64,000 nucleotides of DNA from Flavobacteriaceae bacterium MAR_2009_75 (GCA_002813285.1 PHTZ01000001.1:3471501-3535500); one strand, 5' to 3'; shown: positions 1-9,361, counted from the first letter of the stretch. Notes: generated by a model not told the origin, from the sequence alone. Translations and numbers: made by a program.

Positions 1-709
1 TTTTATCTATGATGCCGATGACCCGGTAATCAGCGAATGGATGAAAGACCACCCGATCAAATCAAAATTGCTTCCATTTTCATTGGAAAAGGAACTGGAA
101 GAAGGCGCTTATTTAAAAGACAATAAAATAATACTGAACATAACTAACGAAACACTCGAAATGACAACAGAAGCACTAGCCTTAGAAGGCAAACACAACG
201 TAAAGAACACTATGGCCGCCATGACCGCTGCCAAATTGGTCAGCATTCGTAAAGAATCTATCCGTGAGAGTATCGCCAATTTTCAAGGTGCACCGCACCG
301 ATTGGAAAAAGTACTGAAAATACATCACGTACAATACATCAACGACTCAAAGGCAACCAACGTGAATTCGGTCTTTTATGCTTTAGATAGTGTTAAAACA
401 CCTGTAGTTTGGATCGCTGGCGGTCAAGATAAGGGCAATGACTATAAAGAGTTGATGCCATTGGTTCGTGAAAAGGTAAAGGCGATCGTATGCCTTGGGC
501 TTGACAATGAGAAATTGAAGGACGCCTTTGGCAACGTTGTTGATCTCGTAGTAGAGACCTACGCGATGGAAGAGGCCGTTAAAGTAGCCTATAAAATAGC
601 CGGTAGAGGTGATACGGTTTTGTTGTCCCCCGCCTGTGCCAGTTTCGACCTATTTAAAAATTATGAAGATAGAGGGGATCAGTTCAAGAACGCCGTAAAG
701 AACTTATAG
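1..709 (+). CDS. murD: UDP-N-acetylmuramoylalanine--D-glutamate ligase, C-terminal part (5' end outside window)
   Basis: MurD is the cytoplasmic ATP-dependent ligase that adds D-glutamate to UDP-MurNAc-L-Ala in peptidoglycan synthesis. The reading frame is open from base 2 to the stop at 709, so the gene is cut by the window edge. The internal ATG at 41 is not its start. The visible part holds the end of the Mur central domain (EGKHNVKNTMAA, matching the family GxHNxxN region) and the C-terminal Mur ligase domain with NDSKATN and the stretch WIAGGQDKGNDY, both characteristic of MurD. It is followed 29 bases later by ftsW in the usual Bacteroidota dcw order (murD-ftsW-murG-murC). Identity is well supported; the N-terminal substrate-binding domain cannot be assessed. 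Confidence 0.95.
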   Translation, partial: FIYDADDPVISEWMKDHPIKSKLLPFSLEKELEEGAYLKDNKIILNITNETLEMTTEALALEGKHNVKNTMAAMTAAKLVSIRKESIRESIANFQGAPHRLEKVLKIHHVQYINDSKATNVNSVFYALDSVKTPVVWIAGGQDKGNDYKELMPLVREKVKAIVCLGLDNEKLKDAFGNVVDLVVETYAMEEAVKVAYKIAGRGDTVLLSPACASFDLFKNYEDRGDQFKNAVKNL

Positions 710-738
710 CCGATTAAGTAATCTGAAAATAGAGACTG

Positions 739-1935
739 TTGAAAACATTTTTTCAAAATATAAGAGGTGATAAAGCTATTTGGGCCGTGGTGGCCCTTTT
801 GGCCTTGTTCTCTTTTTTACCTATCTACAGTGCCAGTAGTAACTTGGTATATGTGGTGGGTAGCGGTACTACTTTCGGTCATTTATTGAGGCACGCCATG
901 CTTCTGGTCTTAGGTTTCGGTATTATTTATGGCGTGCACAGAATACCTACCCATTTCTTTAAGGGGTTATCATTGATTGCCCTTCCGGTGATATTGGTGT
1001 TATTGGGCTTTACTTTGGCACAAGGCACTACAATCGATGGGGCGAATGCCAGCCGATGGATCAGTATTCCGCTGGTAGGCGGGTTTCAGCCCTCTAATCT
1101 GGCGGCAGTCGTATTGATGATTTATGTGGCGCGGTACCTTTCGAAGGTTCGAGATAAGAAAGTTGGTTTTAAAGAGAGTATAGTGCCGTTGTGGCTTCCG
1201 GTATTTGTGGTGATAGTTTTGATTCTACCGGCCAACTTTTCTACGGCGGCCATCATTTTCACAATGGTTTTGTTGTTGTGTTTTTTAGGAGGATATCCTA
1301 TCAAATACCTCTTGGGCATCGTGGGCACCGGTGTTATCTGTTTGGCATTTTTTGTGCTTACCGCCAAGGCTGCCCCAGGGTTGTTTCCTAACCGTGTGGA
1401 TACTTGGATGAGCCGCATCGAGAGCTTCTCCAATCCGGGAAATTCAGATGCCAATTATCAAATAGAAAGAGCCAAAATTGCCATTGCTACGGGTGGTATA
1501 GTAGGTAAGGGTGCAGGTAAAAGCATTCAAAAGAATTTTTTGCCCCAGAGTTCATCCGATTTTATATATGCCATCATCGTTGAAGAATACGGATTGATAG
1601 GTGGCATCGTACTCATGCTATTCTACCTCTTTTTATTGTTTAGAATTACGGTCGTTGCCAACGCCAACCCAACCATATTCGGTAAGTTATTGGTATTGGG
1701 GGTAGGCATTCCCATCATATTTCAAGCCTTGATCAATATGGCGGTTGCCGTAGAGCTATTTCCGGTTACGGGGCAGAACCTTCCCTTGGTTAGTAGAGGC
1801 GGTACCAGTAGCTGGATGACCTGTTTGGCCATCGGTATCATTCTCGGTGCGAGTAATAGAGAACAAGTGGTAGAATCAAAAAAATCTACCATAGATGAAA
1901 CGAACCCTTTAGAGATTTTAAGTGGCCAATTATAA
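739..1935 (+). CDS. ftsW: Peptidoglycan glycosyltransferase FtsW (SEDS family)
   Basis: FtsW is the integral inner-membrane SEDS glycosyltransferase that polymerises septal peptidoglycan from lipid II during division. The 398-residue protein has about ten hydrophobic segments and the family hallmark near the C-terminus, [16 protein letters not shown]. Placement between murD and murG supports FtsW rather than RodA. The start is a TTG at 739; there is no Met in frame until the second membrane region, so TTG is the best choice though unproven. The 3' end overlaps the murG start by 14 bases, which suggests translational coupling. Confidence 0.94.
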   Translation: MKTFFQNIRGDKAIWAVVALLALFSFLPIYSASSNLVYVVGSGTTFGHLLRHAMLLVLGFGIIYGVHRIPTHFFKGLSLIALPVILVLLGFTLAQGTTIDGANASRWISIPLVGGFQPSNLAAVVLMIYVARYLSKVRDKKVGFKESIVPLWLPVFVVIVLILPANFSTAAIIFTMVLLLCFLGGYPIKYLLGIVGTGVICLAFFVLTAKAAPGLFPNRVDTWMSRIESFSNPGNSDANYQIERAKIAIATGGIVGKGAGKSIQKNFLPQSSSDFIYAIIVEEYGLIGGIVLMLFYLFLLFRITVVANANPTIFGKLLVLGVGIPIIFQALINMAVAVELFPVTGQNLPLVSRGGTSSWMTCLAIGIILGASNREQVVESKKSTIDETNPLEILSGQL

Positions 1936-3019
1936 GTTCATACTCTCGGGAGGGGGCACGGGCGGGCATATTTATCCCGCAATCGCGATTGCGAACGAAT
2001 TGAAAAGAAGATATCCTGATGCGGAGTTTTTATTTGTAGGCGCAGAGGGCCGTATGGAGATGGAGAAAGTACCTCAAGCCGGGTACCAAATTGAAGGTTT
2101 ATGGATCACAGGGTTACAACGGAAACTGACCCTTAAGAATTTAATGTTTCCTTTTAAAGTAATAAGCAGTTTGTTGAAAGCAGGTAAAATAGCGAATCGA
2201 TTTAAGCCAGATGTGGTGATAGGTACCGGTGGCTTTGCCAGTGGCCCGATGTTAAGAGTGGCTTCCGGTAAGGGCATGCCCTGTGTTTTGCAAGAGCAAA
2301 ATTCTTTCGCGGGCATAACCAACAAACTTTTAAAAGATAGGGTCGCTAAAATTTGTGTGGCCTATGACGGTATGGAGCAGTTTTTTCCGGCCGATAAAAT
2401 AGTAAAAACAGGAAACCCCGTCAGGGGAGATTTGGTTGAAATGAAAAGTGAAAAGTCCGAGGCCCTCAATTTCTTTGGATTGGATAGCCATAAATCCACT
2501 CTATTGGTTTTAGGGGGTAGTCTCGGCGCAAGACGCATTAACCAATTGATTGTCCAAAAACTTGAATATTTCAAGGCATTAAATCTTCAGTTGGTTTGGC
2601 AATGTGGAAAACTGTATATCGATGAGTATAAAAAATACGAGTCCGATTCGATAAAAGTACTAGGTTTCATGAATCGTATGGATCATGCGTATACAGCGGC
2701 CGATATGATTATTTCAAGGTCGGGTGCAGGGGCGGTTTCCGAACTGAGTATAGTAGGTAAACCAGTGCTATTTATTCCTTCGCCGAACGTTGCTGAAGAC
2801 CATCAGACTAAGAATGCACAGTCTTTGGTCGATGAAGATGCCGCCATCATGCTAAGAGAAGCTGAATTGGATGAGCGCTTTGAAACGACCTTTGACAAGT
2901 TGGTCGAAGACAAGACGTATCAAGCGAGTTTGTCGGCCAATATTAAGAAAATGGCGCTACCCGATGCTACCAAGCATATAGTAGACGAAATAGAAAAATT
3001 ATTACCATCGATCAAATGA
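1922..3019 (+). CDS. murG: UDP-GlcNAc:lipid I N-acetylglucosaminyltransferase MurG
   Basis: MurG is a peripheral GT28 glycosyltransferase that converts lipid I to lipid II on the inner face of the cytoplasmic membrane. The 365-residue product begins almost immediately with the N-terminal G-loop [11 protein letters not shown]. It carries the C-terminal donor-site region [10 protein letters not shown] followed by [11 protein letters not shown] and EDHQTKNA, typical of MurG. Length is normal. The start is GTG at 1922, inside the 3' end of ftsW. It overlaps murC by four bases (ATGA), so ftsW-murG-murC are probably translated as a coupled unit. Confidence 0.95.
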   Translation: MANYKFILSGGGTGGHIYPAIAIANELKRRYPDAEFLFVGAEGRMEMEKVPQAGYQIEGLWITGLQRKLTLKNLMFPFKVISSLLKAGKIANRFKPDVVIGTGGFASGPMLRVASGKGMPCVLQEQNSFAGITNKLLKDRVAKICVAYDGMEQFFPADKIVKTGNPVRGDLVEMKSEKSEALNFFGLDSHKSTLLVLGGSLGARRINQLIVQKLEYFKALNLQLVWQCGKLYIDEYKKYESDSIKVLGFMNRMDHAYTAADMIISRSGAGAVSELSIVGKPVLFIPSPNVAEDHQTKNAQSLVDEDAAIMLREAELDERFETTFDKLVEDKTYQASLSANIKKMALPDATKHIVDEIEKLLPSIK

Positions 3020-4368
3020 ACTTGAAGCATATAAATAACGTCTTTTTTATTGGCATCGGAGGCATTGGTATGTCTGCTTTGGCGCGTTACTTCAAGTTTT
3101 TGGGTAAAAATGTGGCCGGCTACGATAAAACCGAAACCCCCTTGACGCAAGAGTTGACGGGTTTAGGTATAGATGTTCATTATGAAGATTCGGTAGACCT
3201 TATTCCCGAAAAATATAGAGATGCTACATTGACCCTTGTGGTATATACCCCGGCAGTTTCTGTTGAACATTTGCAGTATCAGTACTTTTTGAACCGTGAC
3301 TATCAAATCAAGAAACGCTCTGAAGTACTTGGTCTAATTACAAAAGATACATTTTGCTTCGCTGTGGCGGGTACACATGGCAAGACGACCACGAGCAGTA
3401 TTCTCGCACATTTATTAAAGGAAACAAATACCCCGTTTACCGCATTTTTAGGGGGTATTTCAGAAGATTTCAATTCTAACTTTGTTTTCGAGGGAAATGA
3501 ATTTTCGGTAGTTGAGGCCGATGAGTTCGATAGGTCTTTTTTAAGGTTGTTTCCTAATGTGGCCTGTGTAACCTCAATGGATGCCGATCATCTTGATATT
3601 TATGGTGATGCGAGCGAGTTGGAAAAGTCATTTAGGGAGTTTGTTGCCAAGATTAGACCAGATGGAAAATTGTTGGTTCGTAATGGATTGCCATTAGCAG
3701 GGCAAACCTACGGTATAGATGACGGTAGCGATTACTGCATAGAGAATCTTTCGATATTGAACGGAACCTATTTATTTGACATTCGCACCCCTGAAGGAAC
3801 GTTGAAAAACATAAAATTCAATAAGCCCGGCAGGCATAACCTTTTGAACGGACTTGTGGCATTTGCGATGGCCACAAATTCTGGAAGACCAGCTAAAGAT
3901 TTGGCAAATGCCTTGGAAACCTTTAAAGGGGTACAACGAAGATTTTCATATAAAATCAAGCGACAAGATTTTGTTTATATCGATGATTATGCCCATCATC
4001 CTACAGAAATAAATGCGATTTATGAGGCGGTTTCAGAAATGCATCCCCATAAAAAAACATTGGTCATTTTTCAGCCGCATCTTTTTTCAAGAACAAGGGA
4101 TTTTGCCGATGAATTCGCAAAAAGTCTTGCGCAATTTGACAGCATTTTACTTTTAGATATCTATCCGGCAAGAGAGAAACCTATTGAAGGGGTTACCTCT
4201 CAATGGTTGCTTGAAAAAATAGATAATCCTAATAAAAAAAGAATTGATAAAACAAATCTTATTAAAGAAATAAAACAACAAAATGTTGATGTACTCATTA
4301 CGATGGGGGCAGGTGACATAGGTTTAGAGGTAGCGAAACTTACAAAAGAATTAGAGCATGGGTATTAA
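3016..4368 (+). CDS. murC: UDP-N-acetylmuramate--L-alanine ligase MurC
   Basis: MurC is the cytoplasmic Mur ligase adding L-alanine to UDP-MurNAc, the first peptide-stem step. The 450-residue protein shows the N-terminal Rossmann motif [11 protein letters not shown], the ATP-binding P-loop [10 protein letters not shown] at about residues 118-127, and the C-terminal motif [10 protein letters not shown]. All three are diagnostic of MurC rather than Mpl or the other Mur ligases. The start overlaps the murG stop (ATGA) and the 3' end overlaps ftsQ by 11 bases. Reading-frame overlap continues through this part of the dcw cluster. Confidence 0.96.
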   Translation: MNLKHINNVFFIGIGGIGMSALARYFKFLGKNVAGYDKTETPLTQELTGLGIDVHYEDSVDLIPEKYRDATLTLVVYTPAVSVEHLQYQYFLNRDYQIKKRSEVLGLITKDTFCFAVAGTHGKTTTSSILAHLLKETNTPFTAFLGGISEDFNSNFVFEGNEFSVVEADEFDRSFLRLFPNVACVTSMDADHLDIYGDASELEKSFREFVAKIRPDGKLLVRNGLPLAGQTYGIDDGSDYCIENLSILNGTYLFDIRTPEGTLKNIKFNKPGRHNLLNGLVAFAMATNSGRPAKDLANALETFKGVQRRFSYKIKRQDFVYIDDYAHHPTEINAIYEAVSEMHPHKKTLVIFQPHLFSRTRDFADEFAKSLAQFDSILLLDIYPAREKPIEGVTSQWLLEKIDNPNKKRIDKTNLIKEIKQQNVDVLITMGAGDIGLEVAKLTKELEHGY

Positions 4369-5077
4369 CTATAACTATATTAAGTTGATAGCCCTAATGC
4401 TTGTAATCATGGGGCTTTACGCATTTTCGAACCATAGAAACGAGCAAAAAGCCATTAATGGAATGGCCGTTGAATTCGTCGGTGACCAGAATTTATATAT
4501 CACTCAGGGAACGGTTAATAAATTGTTAATACAAAAATTTGGTAGCCTTGAAAATGTGCCCAAAGAAAAATTAGTTTTGAATACTATGGAGAAGGCCATC
4601 GAGGCCAACGAAATGGTAAAAAGTGCACAAGTTTATCTCACCGTTAACGGAAAATTGGCGTCGAAAATCATTCAGCGCAAACCAATCGGACGTATAGAAG
4701 GGGATTCTAAGTTTTATCTTGATGATGAGGGAAAACGCATGCCATTGTCAATGAGCCATTCAGCTCGCGTACCCATAATTACGGGTGATGTAACGGGAGA
4801 GAGTTTGGCTGACGTTTATGAAATTTTGAACTATATCAACAAAGACGATTTTTTTAGAAAAAACGTGATTGGTATTCATATAGAATCGGAATCTAAGTAT
4901 CAACTTCGATTTCGTACTGAACAGTTTGTTGTAGAACTGGGCGATATAGATGATTTACATAAGAAGTTCAGCAATTTTAAGGCGTTTTATGCCAAAGCTA
5001 AAAGAGATAAGGCATTGAGCGAATACGGCATGGTAAGTTTAGAGTTTAATAATCAAGTAGTGTGCACAAAAATATAA
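4358..5077 (+). CDS. ftsQ: Cell division protein FtsQ/DivIB
   Basis: FtsQ is a bitopic inner-membrane divisome protein that links cytoplasmic and periplasmic division proteins. The 239-residue sequence has a short cytoplasmic N-terminus, one transmembrane helix (about residues 8-23) and a periplasmic part with a POTRA-like beginning. Sequence similarity within the FtsQ family is weak, so the call rests mainly on topology, length and position between murC and ftsA. The ATG at 4358 lies inside the murC end, and ftsA follows three bases after the stop. Confidence 0.87.
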   Translation: MGINYNYIKLIALMLVIMGLYAFSNHRNEQKAINGMAVEFVGDQNLYITQGTVNKLLIQKFGSLENVPKEKLVLNTMEKAIEANEMVKSAQVYLTVNGKLASKIIQRKPIGRIEGDSKFYLDDEGKRMPLSMSHSARVPIITGDVTGESLADVYEILNYINKDDFFRKNVIGIHIESESKYQLRFRTEQFVVELGDIDDLHKKFSNFKAFYAKAKRDKALSEYGMVSLEFNNQVVCTKI

Positions 5078-5080
5078 GTT

Positions 5081-6421
5081 ATGGAAGTAGGTAAATATTC
5101 TGTAGGACTAGACATAGGAACCACCAAAATCGTGGCCATCATCGGTCGTGAGAACGAGTACGGTAAAATTGAGGTTTTAGGTATCGGTAAATCTAAAAGT
5201 CTTGGTGTACACCGTGGTGTAGTGAACAATATTACCCAAACCATACAATCGATTCAACAGGCCGTTGAGGGGGCCGAAGCCAGTTCTGGCCTTAAAATCG
5301 GTTCCGTAGTCGTAGGCATAGCAGGGCAGCACATTCGTAGTCTTCATCATAGCGATTATATCACCAGGGCAGATTCTGAAGAAGTAATCGGTGAAGAAGA
5401 TTTAGACAAGTTGTGCAATCAAGTGTACAAATTGGTGATGCTTCCCGGAGAAGAAATTATTCATGTACTTCCTCAAGAATACAAAGTTGACGGGCAGGCC
5501 GAAATCAAAGAACCCATCGGAATGTACGGTGGGCGTTTAGAGGCCAATTTTCATGTAGTTGTCGGTCAAGTATCGTCCATTAAGAACGTAGGGCGTTGCA
5601 TCAAAAGTGCAGGTCTTGATTTGGGCAACATAACGCTCGAGCCATTGGCATCATCAGATGCTGTGCTTAGTAAAGAAGAAAAAGAAGCAGGTGTTGCGCT
5701 TATCGATATAGGGGGTGGTACAACTGATTTGGCCATTTTTAAAGACGGTATCATACGCCATACGGCAGTAATACCTTTCGGTGGAGGTGTAATTACAGAA
5801 GATATTAAAGAGGGATGCTCGATAATCGAAAAGCAGGCAGAGCTCTTGAAGATTAAATTCGGTTCGGCCTGGCCCGGTGAGAATAAAGACAATGAGATTG
5901 TGTCTATACCTGGTCTGCGCGGCAGGGAACCCAAGGAAATCACCTTGAAAAACCTTTCGAAAATTATTCATGCCAGAGTGGTTGAAATTATTGAGCAGGT
6001 ATATACCGAAATAAAGAATTACGGTCACGACGAGCAGAAGAAAAAGCTGATTGCCGGTATTGTATTGACCGGAGGTGGCAGCCAATTGAAACATTTAAAG
6101 CAGTTGGTAGAATACATCACGGGAATGGACACCCGTATTGGGTACCCCAATGAACATTTGGCAGGCGATTCAGATGAGGAAATTGCTAGTCCGTTATACG
6201 CAACTGCGGTGGGCTTGTTGATGAATGCGGTGAACAACGAAAACAAAAAGAAATCTGTAGAAAATAACGAGCCTCCAATAGAAGAAGAGGGTGAGCTGGT
6301 CATGGCCGGTCACGAGGAGCCAGCGCCTACTCCCCAAGCTGCAAAAACAAAAAGAGAAAAAAAATCGGTGTTTGATGTATGGTCTGAAAAACTGAAGGAC
6401 TTTTTGGACAATGCCGAGTAA
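5081..6421 (+). CDS. ftsA: Cell division protein FtsA (actin-like)
   Basis: FtsA is the actin-fold ATPase that tethers FtsZ filaments to the membrane and recruits later division proteins. The 446-residue protein has the phosphate-1 motif GLDIGTTKIVA near the N-terminus, the phosphate-2 motif ALIDIGGGTTDLAIF and the adenosine motif GIVLTGGGSQLK. A poorly conserved charged stretch follows (about residues 375-425, including PPIEEEGE). The end, VFDVWSEKLKDFLDN, fits the amphipathic membrane-targeting helix of the family. ftsZ starts 41 bases downstream. Confidence 0.96.
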   Translation: MEVGKYSVGLDIGTTKIVAIIGRENEYGKIEVLGIGKSKSLGVHRGVVNNITQTIQSIQQAVEGAEASSGLKIGSVVVGIAGQHIRSLHHSDYITRADSEEVIGEEDLDKLCNQVYKLVMLPGEEIIHVLPQEYKVDGQAEIKEPIGMYGGRLEANFHVVVGQVSSIKNVGRCIKSAGLDLGNITLEPLASSDAVLSKEEKEAGVALIDIGGGTTDLAIFKDGIIRHTAVIPFGGGVITEDIKEGCSIIEKQAELLKIKFGSAWPGENKDNEIVSIPGLRGREPKEITLKNLSKIIHARVVEIIEQVYTEIKNYGHDEQKKKLIAGIVLTGGGSQLKHLKQLVEYITGMDTRIGYPNEHLAGDSDEEIASPLYATAVGLLMNAVNNENKKKSVENNEPPIEEEGELVMAGHEEPAPTPQAAKTKREKKSVFDVWSEKLKDFLDNAE

Positions 6422-6462
6422 TGAAATAGAAAATAAGCATTAACCAGTAATAAAAAATAACT

Positions 6463-8412
6463 ATGAGCAATAACACGGAATTTGACGGAATAGCTTTTGA
6501 TCTCCCCAAAAATCAAAGCAACGTAATCAAAGTAATCGGCGTCGGTGGCGGTGGTAGCAATGCCATCAATCACATGTTTCAATCGGGTATTAATGGAGTA
6601 GATTTTGTAATCTGCAATACCGATTCGCAAGCGCTGAACAATAGTGCCGTACCTACTAAAATTCAATTGGGTGTTTCGTTAACTGAAGGTTTGGGTGCTG
6701 GTGCCAACCCTGAAGTAGGGGAACAGGCCGCATTGGAGAGCATGGAAGAAATCAAGCAAATGCTCGCCACTACGACTAAAATGATTTTCATTACTGCTGG
6801 TATGGGTGGAGGAACGGGTACTGGTGCCGCTCCTGTCATTGCCAAACAAGCGAAAGAATTAGACGTGCTTACCGTGGGCATCGTAACTATGCCTTTCGAG
6901 TTTGAAGGTAAGATGCGTTGTGAACAAGCTCGTATCGGTATCGAAAAACTACGTGCCAATGTAGATTCGCTCATCGTAATCAACAACAACAAACTTCGTG
7001 AGGTATATGGTAACTTGGGCTTTAAAGCCGGTTTCTCTAAAGCTGATGAAGTACTTTCTACGGCCGCTAGGGGTATTGCAGAGGTAATTACCCATCACTA
7101 TACGCAGAATATTGACCTTCGCGATGCTAAAACTGTACTTTCCAATAGTGGTACGGCAATAATGGGTTCTGCGATGGCTACGGGTTCTGCAAGGGCGAAT
7201 GAAGCTATTATGAAGGCATTGGATTCTCCGTTATTAAATGACAATAAAATTGCCGGAGCGAAAAACGTACTGTTGCTTATCGTTTCTGGTTCCCAAGAAA
7301 TCACCATTGATGAGATAGGTGAAATAAATGATCATATTCAGACAGAAGCTGGTCATGGCGCAAACATCATTATGGGTGTCGGTGAAGATGAAGACTTGGG
7401 AGAAGCAATTGCCGTAACCGTAATTGCAACGGGTTTTAACGTTGATCAGCAAGATGATATCGTTAATACCGAAAGCAAGAAAATTATTCACACCTTAGAA
7501 GACGAGCAAAAAGCACAACATGACCTTACGAGCAATCGTAATATCGTTCATCATTTGGTAGAGGAAGAAGAAGAGCGTGAGCCGATCATCAAGCATACTT
7601 TAATTGAAGAAGAGCCTGAGGAGTTGGGTATGGATTTGGTTAAAACGACCAACTATATCAAGAACTTCAATGTATTCTACGAAGAGGTCGTTGAAAAGGT
7701 AGATAAGAAAAACAATGTATTTGATGACGATTTTGTAATAATCGAATCTGGTAACCCTATTCGTGATATTGAAGTAGTAGACCCTATTACGGTAGAATTT
7801 GACAGATTGAAGGAAGAGCAAATGGCAATGAGTTTCGATATGCCTTTGGCCCAAACTGATGAAGTTGAAGAAGATGAAAAAGAGAATGTGATCACTTTTA
7901 GTCTTGATGATGACATCAATGATATCGAGGTTAAAAGCCCTGTAGAAGTAAGCCCTGTACTTGAGTTCAACAAACAAGGGGAAACCCGTTACAGTCTTGA
8001 TGATTATATGGATCTTGAAGACAATCTGAATAATGCCAAGCCTCAAAAAAAACAAGAACCTGTTGAAAATGAGATGCAGATAGAAAGGAAGGCTGTAGAA
8101 CATACGCCAAGAGCATCGCATGGTTCAGGTCAAACAGAAGTAGATCCTATGAACAGCCCAATCGAAGAGCTGTTGAGAGAAAGAGCCGATGAACGTCGAA
8201 AGAAACTTAAAGATTTCAACTATAAATTTCAAAATAGTGTAAACACTATTGAGGAGAGCGAGAAGGTGCCAGCTTATAAGAGGCAAGGTATTGATTTAAA
8301 CGATTCTCGCGACCACGAGGGCAGGGTTTCTAGAACAACTCTCGGTTCCGATAGTAATGATGAGATACAATTGCGTTCGAACAATTCATTTCTACATGAT
8401 AATGTAGACTAG
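6463..8412 (+). CDS. ftsZ: Cell division GTPase FtsZ with long acidic C-terminal region
   Basis: FtsZ is the tubulin-like GTPase that forms the cytokinetic ring. The N-terminal globular part (about residues 15-325) carries GVGGGGSNAINHM and the tubulin signature GMGGGTGTGAAP. At 649 residues it is much longer than the roughly 380-400 typical of Proteobacteria and Firmicutes. The extra length is a low-complexity, Glu/Asp-rich region (about 330-600) and a C-terminal segment containing VPAYKRQGIDL, a plausible site for FtsA or other partners. Long FtsZ tails are known in Bacteroidota. It is the last gene of the dcw cluster and is followed by a strong terminator. Confidence 0.96.
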   Translation: MSNNTEFDGIAFDLPKNQSNVIKVIGVGGGGSNAINHMFQSGINGVDFVICNTDSQALNNSAVPTKIQLGVSLTEGLGAGANPEVGEQAALESMEEIKQMLATTTKMIFITAGMGGGTGTGAAPVIAKQAKELDVLTVGIVTMPFEFEGKMRCEQARIGIEKLRANVDSLIVINNNKLREVYGNLGFKAGFSKADEVLSTAARGIAEVITHHYTQNIDLRDAKTVLSNSGTAIMGSAMATGSARANEAIMKALDSPLLNDNKIAGAKNVLLLIVSGSQEITIDEIGEINDHIQTEAGHGANIIMGVGEDEDLGEAIAVTVIATGFNVDQQDDIVNTESKKIIHTLEDEQKAQHDLTSNRNIVHHLVEEEEEREPIIKHTLIEEEPEELGMDLVKTTNYIKNFNVFYEEVVEKVDKKNNVFDDDFVIIESGNPIRDIEVVDPITVEFDRLKEEQMAMSFDMPLAQTDEVEEDEKENVITFSLDDDINDIEVKSPVEVSPVLEFNKQGETRYSLDDYMDLEDNLNNAKPQKKQEPVENEMQIERKAVEHTPRASHGSGQTEVDPMNSPIEELLRERADERRKKLKDFNYKFQNSVNTIEESEKVPAYKRQGIDLNDSRDHEGRVSRTTLGSDSNDEIQLRSNNSFLHDNVD

Positions 8413-8440
8413 TCAAAATAACTATACTAACTCAAACTTA

Positions 8441-8479
8441 AACCCGAAAAATACATATTTTTTTCGGGTTTATTTTTTA
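8441..8479 (+). terminator. Intrinsic terminator after ftsZ
   Basis: The 11-base arms AACCCGAAAAA (8441-8451) and TTTTTCGGGTT (8460-8470) are perfectly complementary around an 8-base loop and are followed by a T-rich tract. This closes the division cluster. Confidence 0.85.
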
Positions 8480-8485
8480 TCTTCG
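8478..8485 (+). promoter_or_regulatory. Probable -7 promoter element for the YqeY gene
   Basis: TATCTTCG matches the Bacteroidota -7 consensus TAnnTTTG at all but one position and lies 22 bases before the ATG at 8508, right after the ftsZ terminator. No clear -33 TTG was found. Confidence 0.5.
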
Positions 8486-8507
8486 CAGTCCGAAAAAAAC
8501 TCAAGTC

Positions 8508-8954
8508 ATGAGCTTACAGAAAAAGGTAATGGAGCAAATGAAAGTAGCGATGAAAGCGAAAGATTCTGTCGCTCTTGAATCGTTGCGTGCTATTAAGTCA
8601 GCATTGCTTTTAGCTCAAACGAGTGGTACGGACAATGATTTTACCGAGGAGGATGAAGTAAAACTCGTTCAGAAACTGGTCAAGCAACGTAAAGATAGCG
8701 CGGCTATTTTTCAAGAACAGGGCCGAACAGATTTGGCAGAACCCGAACTGGCGCAAGTTGCGGTAATCGAACAGTTTTTACCAGAGCAACTAACCGAAGA
8801 AGAGATAGAGAAAGTTGTCGTTCAAACTATTGAAACTACTGGTGCGAATGGTATGAAAGACATGGGTAAGGTAATGGGCTTGGTTTCAAAGGAACTCGCC
8901 GGTCAAGCAGATGGTAAAACCATTTCATCAATAGTAAAGAAAAAATTAGCATAG
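8508..8954 (+). CDS. GatB/YqeY domain-containing protein
   Basis: This is a 148-residue stand-alone YqeY-type protein. The family is related to the C-terminal domain of the GatB subunit of tRNA amidotransferase, and its cellular role is not established. The sequence is helical and charged with typical YqeY segments such as DSVALESLRAIKSA near the N-terminus, EQFLPEQLTEEEI in the middle and KDMGKVMGLVSKEL towards the end. The ATG at 8508 follows its own candidate promoter, separate from ftsZ. tRNA-Arg starts eight bases after the stop and may be cotranscribed. The gene often follows ftsZ in flavobacteria. Confidence 0.88.
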   Translation: MSLQKKVMEQMKVAMKAKDSVALESLRAIKSALLLAQTSGTDNDFTEEDEVKLVQKLVKQRKDSAAIFQEQGRTDLAEPELAQVAVIEQFLPEQLTEEEIEKVVVQTIETTGANGMKDMGKVMGLVSKELAGQADGKTISSIVKKKLA

Positions 8955-8962
8955 AGTAATAA

Positions 8963-9036
8963 GGCCTCGTGGCGCAACTGAATAGCGCATCAGATTTCGG
9001 CTCTGAGGGTTGCAGGTTTGAATCCTGCCGGGGTCA
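8963..9036 (+). tRNA. tRNA-Arg, anticodon TCG
   Basis: A complete 74-base cloverleaf can be drawn by hand: acceptor GGCCTCG/CGGGGTC, D stem GCGC/GCGC, anticodon stem TCAGA/TCTGA with loop TTTCGGC (anticodon TCG, reading CGA), 5-base variable region and T stem GCAGG/CCTGC with loop TTTGAAT. The discriminator is A and CCA is not encoded. The D loop (AACTGAATA) and T loop depart from the usual G19 and C56 in a compensating way (A19, T56). Confidence 0.96.
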
Positions 9037-9046
9037 CGAATAAAGC

Positions 9047-9104
9047 AAAAGACTGCACGTCAAATCAAGTTTACTTGAATTTGTAAGTGCGGTCTTTTGT
9101 TTTT
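9047..9104 (+). terminator. Long hairpin with T-tract after tRNA-Arg
   Basis: AAAAGACTGCAC (9047-9058) pairs with GTGCGGTCTTTT (9087-9098) with one G-T wobble. Inside it TCAAGT/ACTTGA and flanking CAAAT/ATTTG extend the stem. A TTTTGTTTTT run follows. It is a good terminator for the YqeY-tRNA unit; its 3' arm is also the beginning of the first 67-base repeat copy. Confidence 0.7.
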
Positions 9105-9143
9105 CAAAGCGGAGCTTTGTCAGGAAGGGCGGAGCCAATCCTT
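9077..9143. repeat. 67-bp direct repeat, copy 1
   Basis: Identical over 67 bases to 9175-9241. It contains two successive small hairpins, each with a GGA loop: CAAAGC-GGA-GCTTTG, then AGGAAGGGC-GGA-GCCAATCCT with two internal mismatches. The form is that of an extragenic palindromic repeat. Confidence 0.9.
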
Positions 9144-9174
9144 TCCCATTTTCATTCAGTGCATCGTTTCCATA

Positions 9175-9241
9175 GAATTTGTAAGTGCGGTCTTTTGTTT
9201 TTCAAAGCGGAGCTTTGTCAGGAAGGGCGGAGCCAATCCTT
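9175..9241. repeat. 67-bp direct repeat, copy 2
   Basis: Exact copy of 9077-9143 at a period of 98 bases, with 31 bases of unrelated sequence between the copies. It retains both GGA-loop hairpins but lacks the upstream arm that makes the first copy part of the long post-tRNA stem. Confidence 0.9.
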
Positions 9242-9361
9242 AGGTCACAAATCTTATAAAAGTTTTTGAACCAAATGAATACATAAGGGTAGCTGGTTAA
9301 TTTTGCTCAGGTCGACCGCGCCATATACAGAAAATAGAAATAAGAGATTAAACATTATAAA

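Noticed and set aside
5566-6094. Long antisense open frames inside ftsA (5566-5943 and 5654-6094)
   Set aside because: They are shadows of the ftsA frame with no recognisable protein pattern and no start signal.
7600-8121. 173-codon antisense frame within ftsZ
   Set aside because: It mirrors the Glu/Asp-rich coding region; antisense of GAA/GAT codons gives Phe/Ile-rich sequence that only looks membrane-like.
9077-9241. CRISPR array
   Set aside because: There are only two copies with a 31-base gap, the unit is 67 bases and there are no cas genes.
9031-9250. Possible att duplication of the tRNA-Arg 3' end at 9242-9250
   Set aside because: Only about eight to nine bases match, no integrase is present and no second clear boundary is visible; reported only as a weak remark.
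9087-9269. 60-codon open frame across the post-tRNA repeats
   Set aside because: It encodes the repeat twice and has no start context; its length is explained by the repeat lacking stops in that frame.
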